A DNA stretch of 64,000 bases from Candidatus Gastranaerophilales bacterium (GTDB lineage Bacteria > Cyanobacteriota > Vampirovibrionia > Gastranaerophilales > Gastranaerophilaceae), in the NCBI GenBank assembly GCA_900770525.1, contig CAAHDT010000043.1:1-64000 (forward strand). Direction: 5' to 3'. How positions within the stretch are numbered: position 1 is the first letter of the stretch; every line of letters begins with the position of its first letter. A program made the position numbers and the translations under genes. This document shows positions 27,580-36,377 of the stretch, one piece after another. The notes under the pieces were generated by a model. That model made no database searches. It saw nothing but the letters and a program-made list of their open reading frames with translations, and was not told the origin of the DNA.

Positions 27580-28461
27580 CTATTCTTCGTTATAAACAAT
27601 TTTCTTTCTAAATTTCCACTGGAATAGGGTTAAAACAAGGATTATTACAAACAAGACGTAGGCAATTGCAGAAGCTTTACCAATATTAAAATACTCGAAA
27701 GCGTTTTTATAAATAGCATAAACAAGAACATTTGTACTATCTAGTGGTCCACCTTGAGTCATCAAATAGATTAGGTCGAAAACTTGAAATGATGATATTG
27801 CGGTAATTATAATAACAAAAAATATAGTTGGAGAAAGCATAGGAACAGTCACATTTTTGAAGGTGTCTATTATTCCTGCTCCATCAATTTTCGCAGCCTC
27901 AAACAAACTTTGAGAAATGCCAGATAACGCAGAGAGGAATATTATCATATTATATCCGATTAACTTCCAAACTGAAACAATAATAAGAGCCGGCATTGCA
28001 AAATTCGTATCATAAAGCCAATTTATATGGAGATGAATAACATTATTTAAAATGCCGATATTTGGATCAAAAATCCACTCCCAAACAATCCCTATAACAA
28101 TCATCGGAGTAATAAACGGTAGAAAATATGCAGTTTTAAAAAATTCGCTACCTCTTATTTTAGCATTAAGAATTGCCGCCAAAATCAGTGGAATTATAAC
28201 TCCGAACAAAGAAGTTGATACCGCAAAAACAATGGTATTTATGAGTATTTTGAAAAATACCGGCTCATTAAATATTTCTTTGTAATTTTGAAATCCGACA
28301 AATTCAATCGGATTTAGCAAATCCCATTTAGCAAAACTTAAGCCAAATGAACAAAAAACGGGGATAATTATAAATACTATAGTTCCTAATAATGCCGGTA
28401 AAATAAAAATCCAGCCGGCTACAGAAGGTGAGTTGAATAGTTTATCCCAAAATTTTTTCAT
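27580..28461 (-). CDS. Sugar ABC transporter permease (MalF/UgpA type)
   Basis: A 293-residue inner-membrane permease with six hydrophobic segments and the EAA-type loop AAKIDGAGIIDTFKNVTVPMLSP that contacts the ATPase. Members pair with a MalG-type permease, a binding protein and an MsmX-like ATPase; none is next to it here, so it is an orphan or relies on distant partners. The start is ATG 28461: TATAAT ends 6 nt upstream and no ribosome site is seen; the in-frame ATG 15 nt earlier overlaps the -10. Confidence 0.85.
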   Translation of the reverse strand: MKKFWDKLFNSPSVAGWIFILPALLGTIVFIIIPVFCSFGLSFAKWDLLNPIEFVGFQNYKEIFNEPVFFKILINTIVFAVSTSLFGVIIPLILAAILNAKIRGSEFFKTAYFLPFITPMIVIGIVWEWIFDPNIGILNNVIHLHINWLYDTNFAMPALIIVSVWKLIGYNMIIFLSALSGISQSLFEAAKIDGAGIIDTFKNVTVPMLSPTIFFVIIITAISSFQVFDLIYLMTQGGPLDSTNVLVYAIYKNAFEYFNIGKASAIAYVLFVIILVLTLFQWKFRKKIVYNEE

Positions 28462-28503
28462 GGTATAATTATACAATAAAGTAGAAGATTAGGGAGATAA
28501 TAT

Positions 28504-29979
28504 ATGGAAAATAAATTTAATCATGCATTTGGTAAAAATGATATTCGTGGAATATATGGTGAAGATATAACAGAGGAATTATTCTTTAATGTTGGTAGAG
28601 GTTACGTTAAATATTTGAAGGAACAATCTAAAAAAGATGAAAAATCAATGTATTTAACTGTTTGTATGGATGCAAGAACACATTCTCCAAATCTTTCACA
28701 TGCTCTACAAGCCGGTATTACATCAACAGGCGCACATGTTATTGATTTAGGGCTTGCACCTACTCCTATTGGTTATTATTCTGAAACTGTCGGTGTTCCG
28801 TCTGACTTAACTAACGGTGAAAAAGTTATTGCAGCCTGCATTATAACAGCAAGCCATAACCCAAAAGAATACAATGGTTTGAAGATGACATACAATGGTC
28901 AAACTTTGACAGAAAGCCAAATTAAGGAGCTTAAGGACGTTACACTTACTAATTGGACAAATAATATTCAAGAAGCAGATAAAAGCTTAGTTCAAAAATA
29001 CAACATTATTCCTGCATATATTGAAGATATGAAATCAAGATTTGGAACAATCGGTAAAGGAGTTAAAGTTGTAGTTGACAGTGCAAACGCAACAGGTGGG
29101 ATTGTAGGACCTAAATTATATAGAGAATTAGGATGTGAGGTTGTTGAGCTTTTCTCTGAACCTGACGGAACTTTCCCTAACCACCATCCAAACCCAAGTG
29201 TTGAAAAAACTCTTGATACCCTAAAAGCTACCGTTATAAAAGAAAATGCCGACATTGGTATTGCTTATGACGGTGACAGCGACAGAATTGGGGTTGTAGA
29301 CAACTGCGGTAAATACTTAACAGGCGATAAATTATTACTTGTTTATGCAGAAGAACTTGTAAAAAAATGCAAAAAAGACAATGTTATTCCGACAGTAGTA
29401 AGTGAAGTTAAGTGTTCTCAAGTTCTATTTGATACAATCGACAAAATTGGCGGTCACTCTGTTATGTGCAAAACAGGTCACGGCTACATTAAAGCTAAAA
29501 TGCGCGAAACCGGTGCTATATTAGCCGGCGAAATGAGCGGTCACACATTCTTCAAAGACAGATACTTCGGGTTTGATGATGCGATTTACGCAGGTTGCAG
29601 AATTATTGAAATTATAGCTGAAAACAAACAAAATAATCCGAATTTTACAATTGGTGATTTGTTAAAACCGTTTGATGAGGTGTATTCTTCACCAGAACTT
29701 CGTTATCCATGCCCAAATGAGTTGAAAAAGTCAACTCTTGAAGCTATCAGCAAAAAAATCGATTCAGATAAAAATGTATTTGGTACTGAAATCAAGGATA
29801 TTATCACCCTAGACGGTATGAGAGTTGTTTTTGACGGAGGTTTTGCTCTAATCAGACAAAGCAATACTGAACCAGTATTTACGCTAAGATTTGAAGCCCG
29901 AACTAAAGAAGAATGTGAAAAACTTCAAAATGCAATGACTGGCATGCTTGATAGTATTTTGAAAACAACTGTTAAATAA
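28504..29979 (+). CDS. Phosphomannomutase / phosphoglucomutase
   Basis: A 491-residue alpha-D-phosphohexomutase (ManB/AlgC group): phosphoserine loop TASHNPKEYNG, metal loop AYDGDSDRIG, sugar loop GEMSGH and phosphate loop RQSNTEPVFTLRFEA are all in order. It supplies mannose-1-P or glucose-1-P for glycan synthesis. It is slightly longer than usual (about 455). AGGGAG lies upstream, and its -10 overlaps that of the divergent permease gene. Confidence 0.93.
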   Translation: MENKFNHAFGKNDIRGIYGEDITEELFFNVGRGYVKYLKEQSKKDEKSMYLTVCMDARTHSPNLSHALQAGITSTGAHVIDLGLAPTPIGYYSETVGVPSDLTNGEKVIAACIITASHNPKEYNGLKMTYNGQTLTESQIKELKDVTLTNWTNNIQEADKSLVQKYNIIPAYIEDMKSRFGTIGKGVKVVVDSANATGGIVGPKLYRELGCEVVELFSEPDGTFPNHHPNPSVEKTLDTLKATVIKENADIGIAYDGDSDRIGVVDNCGKYLTGDKLLLVYAEELVKKCKKDNVIPTVVSEVKCSQVLFDTIDKIGGHSVMCKTGHGYIKAKMRETGAILAGEMSGHTFFKDRYFGFDDAIYAGCRIIEIIAENKQNNPNFTIGDLLKPFDEVYSSPELRYPCPNELKKSTLEAISKKIDSDKNVFGTEIKDIITLDGMRVVFDGGFALIRQSNTEPVFTLRFEARTKEECEKLQNAMTGMLDSILKTTVK

Positions 29980-30217
29980 AAAGCTGTTCGTCAGACATTA
30001 ATTCTGCTGCACTGTACCCGAGAGCGCGGGAAATTCTTTCCACAACATCAAGTGTAGGTGAGCAAAGCTGCCCTTCTATTTGTGATAGGGTAGATTTGCC
30101 AATACCTGCAAATTTTGCCAGTTGCTCTTGCGAAAAACCGCGCCTATGCCGTTCAAATTTTATACGCATTGCAAACGTTTGTGCCAGTCTGGATATTTTT
30201 TCAGTTCGTTTTTTCAT
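29972..30217 (-). CDS. XRE-family HTH regulator
   Basis: An 81-residue stand-alone HTH: FERHRRGFSQEQLAKFAGIG followed by KSTLSQIEGQLCSPTLDVVERISRALG is a clear XRE domain of the short SinR-like/HipB-like type. Its 3' end overlaps the convergent phosphohexomutase by 8 nt. Targets unknown. Confidence 0.88.
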   Translation of the reverse strand: MKKRTEKISRLAQTFAMRIKFERHRRGFSQEQLAKFAGIGKSTLSQIEGQLCSPTLDVVERISRALGYSAAELMSDEQLFI

Positions 30218-30251
30218 GGCTTTATATTAACACAATTAATTCAACTTAAGC

Positions 30252-30286
30252 AAAAAAAAACCTGATTTTAGGGGATAAAATCAGGT
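30252..30286 (-). terminator. Strong intrinsic terminator of the 64-residue gene
   Basis: An 11-bp perfect stem (30260-30270 with 30276-30286, ACCTGATTTTA) with a 5-nt GGGGA loop is followed on the minus strand by at least eight T (complement of 30252-30259). It sits 24 nt past the small gene at 30310-30504. Confidence 0.88.
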
Positions 30287-30309
30287 ACAAAATTTGTAGG
30301 GGAAAAATT

Positions 30310-30504
30310 AATTGGAGTTATATATTAAAAAACTTTTTATATCAAATGTAGAGCTTGTTTATTAGCCACAGCGATAAAATTCATTTGAGCTAACAAAACT
30401 TCAGATCTATCAATAAAGTTTTCAGCTTTTGTGTTTGTTGTAACTTGGTCTTTATATAAATCAGTAAGTTTTTTATCGATTTTCTTTAAGTTAGCTACTG
30501 CCAT
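30310..30504 (-). CDS. Small helical protein, unrecognised
   Basis: A 64-residue reading frame (start MAVANLKKIDKKLTDLYK, end FLIYNSN) preceded by GAGAGG with 7-nt spacing and followed by a strong terminator, so it is a real single-gene unit. The sequence is predicted helical and amphipathic (DLYKDQVTTNTKAENFIDR), soluble, with no signal. No family recognised. High expression is suggested by the regulatory framing. Confidence 0.72.
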
Positions 30505-30681
30505 CTTATTGCCTCTCTTCTTTTTGAACTCTCTGTATATATATAAAGTATATACTCTATTGAAAATTTCAGTTTTGACTATATATCGTTACAATTCGTA
30601 ACATTTAAGCAAAAAATCGTATAATAACGCAATTTTACGGCATAAAATGTTTTTATTATTGTATAGGGAAAATTGTGCAGT

Positions 30682-32853
30682 ATGTTAAATAATCTCAATG
30701 AATTTAATAAACTTCCTTTTGGCAGCGGGACTGCAAACTTTGGTATGACACTGCAGTCTTCTAATGCTCAGCCAACTCCTTCAATGCAAGCAGATATTAA
30801 TGCAGCAGCTATAAAACAAGCTGCCGGAGATAACTATATCGCAAACAGAGTTAATGCATTTTCTGAAGTTGATCCGCTTCTACAAGCTGGAATTGCCGTC
30901 CCTGTTTGGGCTGCAATTAATCAGGGGATGGACAGATATTTAAAATACTGTGGTGGAGATTACAGTAAATCTATTCCTGGGAGAATTGGAAACTTTGGGG
31001 ATAAAATTAGCAACTTTTTCACCCAAAATAGTGCTGCTAAAGGTATAAACAAGCAACTTAATAAGATTGGAAGATTTTTTAAACGTAATGTTTATGACAA
31101 ATCAGGAGTAATAAGAGCTTTTGACAGAACACCATCAAAAGCTGAATTGCCTATTGCCGTACAGCAAGCAGAAGGCTTAAAGGGGATGATTTTACACGAC
31201 AACTCATTCCTTGATTCATTTATTAATCCTGTAAAATCTGCAAAAGATTTAGATACTCTAGGTGCTTCAAAGGCTGATATTACGAGAATAGAAAATCTTT
31301 TAAAGAAAGCTGGCACAGCCCAAGAAAAACAATTAATCTTACAGGCAGAAGAATTAAAATTATTAGACCCAACACTAAGTGAAAAAACAGTCAGAGCATT
31401 CAAATACAATGCAAGCCCTGAAAAAAGAGCTGAAATTCTCAAGAACTTAAAAATTAAAGCTTTAGGGTTTGATGATGTTGCACAATTTACAAAGATAAAA
31501 GAAAATCCACTTAAATATGCAGATGAATTTCAAAATGCATTATCTAAATCAAAGAAAAATATCTTTGTAAAAGTTGATTATTCTGATAAAAACTTATTTA
31601 GCAAAGTTAATGGAGAACTTTTTGGAAGAAAAATAAATCTTTCAGAAATATTTAACAAATTGCAATCATCTAAAGGACTTGCTAACACAATGCATAGTTC
31701 TAAACTTGGCAGAACACTATCTAAGTGGTCAGGCATGATTATGGAAGGTGCAACAAGCCGTATTTCCGGTGGTAAAATAGCTGCTATGATGCAGGCATAT
31801 TTTGTTGCAGAAGCTCTTATTATGGCAAACAAACAAGAGTCCACAGGTGATAAATTCAAGTCTTTTGCTGAAAGAATGACTGAACTTGTCGGCTTCTTTG
31901 TATTTATGCCACCGGCTATTCAATTAATGCACAAGATAGGTGGTTTGCAATATAGCGGAATGACAAAAGAACAAATTGAATTATACAGAAATGCAGTAAA
32001 AGAATTCAATGAAAAAGTTGTTAACTGCGCTTTTGCAAACAAAAAAGAATACAAAGCAGCAAAAAAAGTTCTTAGAAGTCAATTCAGACCTAAGACTAAA
32101 AATCCGTTTGTATATATGGCAAGAAAAGCTGCTGATATTCTTACAGTCGGCTTGGAACAAATTCGTCCTTATACAAAACATAAGCAAAAACAAGTTAACC
32201 TTTGCATAACTGAAATTTTGAAAAATCCATTGCAATATATCAAAAATATTGGACCAAGACTTAAAGATTTCGCTTGCAACCCTAAATACTGGTTAAAGCA
32301 AATGGCAGGTTACCCAATGAGATTTGCCCTTCCTATGCTTGTATTTATACCGTTCTTTAATAAAATTGCAGTTAAGGCATGTCATGCAGTAGTTGGCAAA
32401 CCTAAGTATTCTATCTTAGACAAAGAAAAATTTGAAAAAGAACAGGAAGAACAAGCTGCAAAAGCTGCTCAAATGGCGGCTGCTCAGCAAGCTACAAGCC
32501 AAGTAAGCGGAACTACGGCTCCATCCCAAAGTAGTAATTTATTGGACAAATATAAAACAGCGCAAATGACAAGTTCTACCAGTGGTGGAAATTTGTTAGA
32601 TAAATATAAAAAACAACAAGCTCAAACAAAGCCTGCTCAAATATCCAGCACCGGACAAGTAAAACCAGAAGAAAAGAAGGAAGAAAAAACAGAAAAAGTA
32701 ACTCAACCGGAAGGTCACCAAACTATTCATAAATATATTCCTTCTCCGGAAGGGGTAAAAATTGTTGAAAAGAAACAAAACCTGTCAGAAGTTGATGCAG
32801 CACTAAAGCGAGCTGATATTGCTGAAAAAATGGCAATTAAAGAGCTCGGCTAG
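30682..32853 (+). CDS. Large lineage-type hypothetical protein
   Basis: A 723-residue protein of unknown function. The N-terminus (MLNNLNEFNKLPFG) is followed by a long Lys-rich helical region to about 330, a central hydrophobic stretch (about 355-425, MQAYFVAEALIMANK and LVGFFVFMPPAIQLM), another membrane-like segment near 555-575, and a Gln/Thr/Ser/Lys-rich disordered tail with a repeated NLLDKYK motif. The start is ATG 30682 (AGGGAA upstream), not the TTG at 30673. It resembles other big membrane-associated proteins in this window in layout only. Confidence 0.72.
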   Translation: MLNNLNEFNKLPFGSGTANFGMTLQSSNAQPTPSMQADINAAAIKQAAGDNYIANRVNAFSEVDPLLQAGIAVPVWAAINQGMDRYLKYCGGDYSKSIPGRIGNFGDKISNFFTQNSAAKGINKQLNKIGRFFKRNVYDKSGVIRAFDRTPSKAELPIAVQQAEGLKGMILHDNSFLDSFINPVKSAKDLDTLGASKADITRIENLLKKAGTAQEKQLILQAEELKLLDPTLSEKTVRAFKYNASPEKRAEILKNLKIKALGFDDVAQFTKIKENPLKYADEFQNALSKSKKNIFVKVDYSDKNLFSKVNGELFGRKINLSEIFNKLQSSKGLANTMHSSKLGRTLSKWSGMIMEGATSRISGGKIAAMMQAYFVAEALIMANKQESTGDKFKSFAERMTELVGFFVFMPPAIQLMHKIGGLQYSGMTKEQIELYRNAVKEFNEKVVNCAFANKKEYKAAKKVLRSQFRPKTKNPFVYMARKAADILTVGLEQIRPYTKHKQKQVNLCITEILKNPLQYIKNIGPRLKDFACNPKYWLKQMAGYPMRFALPMLVFIPFFNKIAVKACHAVVGKPKYSILDKEKFEKEQEEQAAKAAQMAAAQQATSQVSGTTAPSQSSNLLDKYKTAQMTSSTSGGNLLDKYKKQQAQTKPAQISSTGQVKPEEKKEEKTEKVTQPEGHQTIHKYIPSPEGVKIVEKKQNLSEVDAALKRADIAEKMAIKELG

Positions 32854-32913
32854 GTATATTTTAATTTTTCACTAGCGCACAAGTAGCATCACAGCAGTTT
32901 CTTATAAAAAGAC

Positions 32914-33906
32914 CTAGTAGAAATCTTTTATCTTCAAATAACAAGCATCTGAGTCAACATCGTTACTTGCAATACCGTCTTTTCGACAATTTGCTTCTGC
33001 AACTTTAGACATAATTGTAGAAATGTTTGAATCACTGGAATTATAATCTATATAAAACGGACTTGTGGATGTAATTCTGCTTGTACCATAAAAATTGACA
33101 GACATAGGCTCGTTGGATGATATATAGAATTTTTTATCACCAATCCCCCAAGCATCACGTTTTGCTTCAAGATACGACATAGGTTCAGACATATCTACAT
33201 CATCATCACTTGTACCTGATGCAGATGAAGAGTATGCAACATTTGCAGTTAGGTATCTGATATCAATTTCAGGTTGTCCTATTGGAACAACTTCATAATC
33301 TTCTGTTACAATGAACCCTACCCTATCAGCCATCTTAGCGCCACTGTTTACAGCAGTATTTGGACCTCTATCACCATTCAAATCAGCAACTACAATAAAA
33401 TATCTTATATTAAAGTCAGTACCAGATGCATCTGTTTCAGTTAATGTACTGTTGTGACCTGCAGATGTAGCATTTACATAACCAATCCAGAATTTAACAC
33501 CGTTACTTGCAATAAATTGATAGTTATCATCAGTCATCCCAGCCGTAGTTGCAGTATTAATATCAATACTATTCGCATTAGAACATTGAGCTTCACCTTT
33601 AGTATTTATATATTCTAATAACATTAAACAGAATTTTTCAGTCGTAAGTGGAAAGTTTTTGTCCACTGTTTTGGCATCAGCAGATGTTCCATCAGGATCT
33701 TTTAACGACTCTGGAAAGTTAATACTAGCGTTATAAAATGCTGTTCCTAAAGTATTATAAACCCTGTAGTATACGTATTTCATAGAAGTTTCATTTGGTT
33801 TAACTGAAACCATGGTCATTGTAGCAACAATTCCCATTACAATAAAAACCAGTAACAATTCTCCTAATGTAAGCCCTTTTTTTGACTTATTATATATTTT
33901 TCGCAT
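32914..33906 (-). CDS. Type II secretion/type IV prepilin-like protein
   Basis: A 330-residue exported protein with a canonical prepilin cleavage site, KSKKG then LTLGELLLVFIVMGIVATMTM (Gly at -1, Glu at +5). The large C-terminal domain is Ser/Thr/Asp-rich, contains NGDRGPN (a DxDGxxD-like metal loop) and ends in a Cys pair region (DACYLKIKDFY). It differs from the two shorter prepilins and has no divergent HTH partner. The downstream partner genes are elsewhere. Confidence 0.82.
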   Translation of the reverse strand: MRKIYNKSKKGLTLGELLLVFIVMGIVATMTMVSVKPNETSMKYVYYRVYNTLGTAFYNASINFPESLKDPDGTSADAKTVDKNFPLTTEKFCLMLLEYINTKGEAQCSNANSIDINTATTAGMTDDNYQFIASNGVKFWIGYVNATSAGHNSTLTETDASGTDFNIRYFIVVADLNGDRGPNTAVNSGAKMADRVGFIVTEDYEVVPIGQPEIDIRYLTANVAYSSSASGTSDDDVDMSEPMSYLEAKRDAWGIGDKKFYISSNEPMSVNFYGTSRITSTSPFYIDYNSSDSNISTIMSKVAEANCRKDGIASNDVDSDACYLKIKDFY

Positions 33907-33999
33907 AACAACCGAACTCCAAAAAATAACTATAACTTATATATAAAATTATACCATATGTTTATAGTGTTTTAACAGCTTTGTTACAAAAAGTTATAT

Positions 34000-35367
34000 T
34001 TACTTTTTATGTGATTGTACAAGCCCCGGTTCGAGTTTTGAGCCTGTTAACCATTCTCTAAATGCAAACTGAGCATTAGGCAACATGCAAGCAAGCAGGT
34101 AGCTGCTAATACCTACATTTGCTAAAATATTAAATGTTTTGGCTACTCTAGCCTTCATAATATATTTTTTTACGCTTTTTGCAATTTTTTCCGCTGTCAT
34201 TGATTTTGCATCTGATTTTAATAAAGTTTCACGGTAATTATATAAACCTTCCTTATATTTTGCCATGCTATCTCTAAATTCACCCAACTCTTTTATATCT
34301 ACATATGCTCTTGGATCACGAATTCCACATTCAAGCATTTTTATTTTTTCTAATTTATTAGCATATTGTACAAACAATGTCTTTGAATTTTCAGTATTAT
34401 CAACAAATTCTAACAAATCTTTTGCAGAATTTGTTTTTGGTAATTTTAAAAGATTTTTCATTGCTGCATCATTAAATTTTTTATCTGCTAATATAATCGG
34501 ATCAAGATTTGCATCAATTTTAAAAATCTTTGAAGACATAAAGTTTAAAACTTTTTCAATTTGTTTAGGTGCAACAAAATTTAAATACATCATACCGAGC
34601 ATCTTAAATGCAAGATCATATCTTTCATTTTTAGTTCTTGCAGTAGAAACACGCCCTACAGCATAACCACCATCAGTAATTGCCATTTTATTAACAGTAC
34701 TTAAGTTACAAACAGCAGCAGCAAAACCACCTTTAAAACTTACACCTTTATTTTTATCTAATGAAAATTTATCAAACGGAGTCCTTCCAGAAAACCTAAC
34801 ACTTCTGTCAGAATATTTAAATTCATCTTCGCCGGTAGCCTTTTGTATTGCTTCTTTTTTTGCACGAGTCTTAGCAGTCATCGCAAAGACAAGTTTTGGA
34901 ATTACAAAGCCCATTAACGCTATAGGAATAACCATTGCCACAAAGAACTTGGTTCCTTGAAGTTTCTTATATTCATTTTGATTTGCCAAAACATATTCTA
35001 AATCTTTTACGGCTTTTTCTGCGCCTTTAACATTTTTAAATTTCTCTATATTATACTTAAGCCCCTGAACTCCGGTTTCTTCATTGGCTAATTTAATATT
35101 TACATCTGGATTGAAACCACGCTTTTTAATAAAATAGTTCGCACAATAATCTACTAGCGGAATTGTACCAATCCATGCTCCAGATGTAGCATATTCATCT
35201 ACAGCTCTTTCACGTGTTGCTAGGTATGCAATTTCTTTGTCATCTTTGTTCTGCTTATAAGTTTTAAGAATTTTTATCGGAACTTCAATTCCACAATCTC
35301 TTACAAGTAGGGGGTAAACGCTGCTATTATTACCAACAGCCGATATAATATTTGTAATCATTACCAT
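34000..35367 (-). CDS. Hypothetical membrane protein behind a candidate His attenuator
   Basis: A 455-residue protein of unknown function with hydrophobic segments near 145-165 (FFVAMVIPIALMGFVIPKLVF), 245-275 and 415-435. An early AYLATRERAVDEYATSG segment resembles the YAATKEL/YAALREL segments of the proteins at 47852 and 48499. It also carries VRFSG and VSFKGG motifs. The start is ATG 35367 with GGAG 12 nt upstream. Its long 5' leader holds a His-rich reading frame and a terminator (see 35396-35540), so expression is probably tied to charged tRNA-His. Confidence 0.7.
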   Translation of the reverse strand: MVMITNIISAVGNNSSVYPLLVRDCGIEVPIKILKTYKQNKDDKEIAYLATRERAVDEYATSGAWIGTIPLVDYCANYFIKKRGFNPDVNIKLANEETGVQGLKYNIEKFKNVKGAEKAVKDLEYVLANQNEYKKLQGTKFFVAMVIPIALMGFVIPKLVFAMTAKTRAKKEAIQKATGEDEFKYSDRSVRFSGRTPFDKFSLDKNKGVSFKGGFAAAVCNLSTVNKMAITDGGYAVGRVSTARTKNERYDLAFKMLGMMYLNFVAPKQIEKVLNFMSSKIFKIDANLDPIILADKKFNDAAMKNLLKLPKTNSAKDLLEFVDNTENSKTLFVQYANKLEKIKMLECGIRDPRAYVDIKELGEFRDSMAKYKEGLYNYRETLLKSDAKSMTAEKIAKSVKKYIMKARVAKTFNILANVGISSYLLACMLPNAQFAFREWLTGSKLEPGLVQSHKK

Positions 35368-35395
35368 TTTTTAATTCATCTCCAATTCTTTTACT

Positions 35396-35436
35396 AAAAA
35401 AATAACCTTTTGCACATTATCCTGAAAAGGCTATTT
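35396..35436 (-). terminator. Attenuator terminator in the leader of the 455-residue gene
   Basis: On the minus strand AAATAGCCTTTT (35436-35425) pairs with AAAAGGTTATTT (35411-35400) around a 13-nt loop and runs into seven T. It lies between a His-rich leader frame and the gene. Its 5' arm region AGCCTTTTCAGG (35432-35421) is a perfect 12-nt complement of CCTGAAAAGGCT at the end of the leader frame (35493-35482), giving a mutually exclusive antiterminator. Confidence 0.72.
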
Positions 35437-35477
35437 TTAATTAAGAATTGAATTTATATTTCAGTGCACATCAACTC

Positions 35478-35540
35478 TTACAGCCTTTTCAGGTTGCAAT
35501 GGTGATGATGATGTAATAAATTTTGAACTGTGTAAATCAT
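35478..35540 (-). CDS. Candidate histidine leader peptide
   Basis: A 20-codon frame: residues MIYTVQNLL, then five consecutive His, then CNLKRL and TAA. The last codons overlap the strand that can form an antiterminator. Ribosome stalling at the His run would leave that strand free; completion would cover it and allow the terminator. This is the textbook his-operon logic. There is no ribosome site; the -10 lies 9 nt upstream, so it would be nearly leaderless. Confidence 0.6.
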   Translation of the reverse strand: MIYTVQNLLHHHHHCNLKRL

Positions 35541-35549
35541 TTCAAATAT

Positions 35550-35578
35550 AATATAACAACAAAAAAGATGTTTTTCAA
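35550..35578 (-). promoter_or_regulatory. Promoter of the leader/455-residue unit
   Basis: Minus strand TTGAAA (35578-35573), 17-nt spacer, TATATT (35555-35550). Predicted start near 35543, giving a leader of about 175 nt before the main start codon. Confidence 0.6.
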
Positions 35579-35657
35579 CACAAAAATTACACGTTTGTTA
35601 CATATTTATTGCAATTTTTTATTAATGAAGTAAGATGTGTTTGAAAGGAGAAGTTAT

Positions 35658-35867
35658 ATGTATCACGTTTATACTGAAAAAGATGAAAATGAATTTTCAA
35701 AAACATTAGTTGGCGAATTCACAGACTACGACAAGGCAGTAGAAAGAGCTAAGAAAGCTATTGAAAACAAAGAAAACTATATATGGATTATTGAACAAAC
35801 AGACGGTCACGTAAACAATTATGGAGAGCTTATTACAAGCGTTGTTGCAAGAAGTGACGATGAATAA
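35658..35867 (+). CDS. Small conserved-looking hypothetical protein
   Basis: A 69-residue soluble acidic protein (MYHVYTEKDENEFSKTLVGE) with an alternating beta-alpha pattern and IWIIEQTDGHVNNYGE near the end. The start ATG 35658 is 7 nt after a strong AAAGGAG. It ends just before a bidirectional terminator. The function is unknown. Confidence 0.7.
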   Translation: MYHVYTEKDENEFSKTLVGEFTDYDKAVERAKKAIENKENYIWIIEQTDGHVNNYGELITSVVARSDDE

Positions 35868-35883
35868 TCAAATAGAAAGAACT

Positions 35884-35918
35884 AAAAAAATCCGACACAT
35901 ATGTGCCGGATTTTTTTT
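35884..35918. terminator. Bidirectional intrinsic terminator
   Basis: An inverted repeat (AAAAAAATCCGACACAT with ATGTGCCGGATTTTTTT, one mismatch) has T-runs on both strands, placed between the convergent 69-residue gene and the CopG gene. Confidence 0.88.
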
Positions 35919-36105
35919 AACCTAATAAATTTTCTAAAATTTTTGCATTTTCATCAGCTCGTTTAGACTGATTTAGGGAAACACGCCTCATATAAGACCT
36001 CAAAGCTTCTCTAATAAGCTCACTCCTAGTCCTTTGCTCATTGTTTGCAAGACCATCAACTTTATCCAAGAATGCATCCGGCATAGTTACTAATATTTTT
36101 GCCAT
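35917..36105 (-). CDS. Ribbon-helix-helix (CopG-type) regulator
   Basis: A 62-residue RHH protein: beta strand AKILVTMPDAFLDKVDGLA, then RTRSELIREALRSYM, the usual dimeric DNA-binding fold of plasmid-type or antitoxin regulators. The start is ATG 36105 with GGAGGG 6 nt upstream, not the codon 21 nt earlier. No toxin partner is adjacent, so it is likely a solitary regulator. Its own promoter is at 36131-36159. Confidence 0.87.
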   Translation of the reverse strand: MAKILVTMPDAFLDKVDGLANNEQRTRSELIREALRSYMRRVSLNQSKRADENAKILENLLG

Positions 36106-36130
36106 ACACGACCCTCCTATACACATACAT

Positions 36131-36159
36131 AGTATATCATATGTTTATCTTTCCTGCAA
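36131..36159 (-). promoter_or_regulatory. Promoter of the CopG-type gene
   Basis: Minus strand TTGCAG (36159-36154), 17-nt spacer, TATACT (36136-36131), about 25 nt before the start codon. Confidence 0.65.
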
Positions 36160-36199
36160 TATATTTACCGAATTATAAAGATTAATTAACACACTCTAC

Positions 36200-36343
36200 A
36201 CCATATGGAGGATATATTTATTTAATGATTAAAGATTTATACCTATCTGTCGATACACAGTATGTAAGATATGAAGACCGATTTGGTTTTTCATACCTCC
36301 TCCCCAAGTCTGGTAGCCGTCCATTAAGACGGCTTTTTTTTAT
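36200..36343 (+). ncRNA. Candidate small RNA with C-rich loop
   Basis: The 250-bp gap holds, in order, GGAGG (36207-36211), a stem-loop (ATGAA...TTCAT at 36271-36294 with inner ACC/GGT), an unpaired C-rich CCTCCTCCCC (36296-36305) and a clean intrinsic terminator (AGCCGTC/GACGGCT, 36315-36334, then eight T). The single-stranded CCUCC block between two hairpins is the layout of sRNAs that pair with Shine-Dalgarno sequences. The 5' end is not defined and no convincing promoter was found. A 41-codon frame through it crosses the terminator and is not credible. Confidence 0.45.
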
Positions 36344-36377
36344 TGTTTAAACTTGAAATTAGTGCTATAATCCAAAT

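Noticed and set aside
36225..36350. A 41-codon plus-strand frame after GGAGG
   Set aside because: It runs straight through an intrinsic terminator and its composition is not coding-like; the interval fits a small RNA better.
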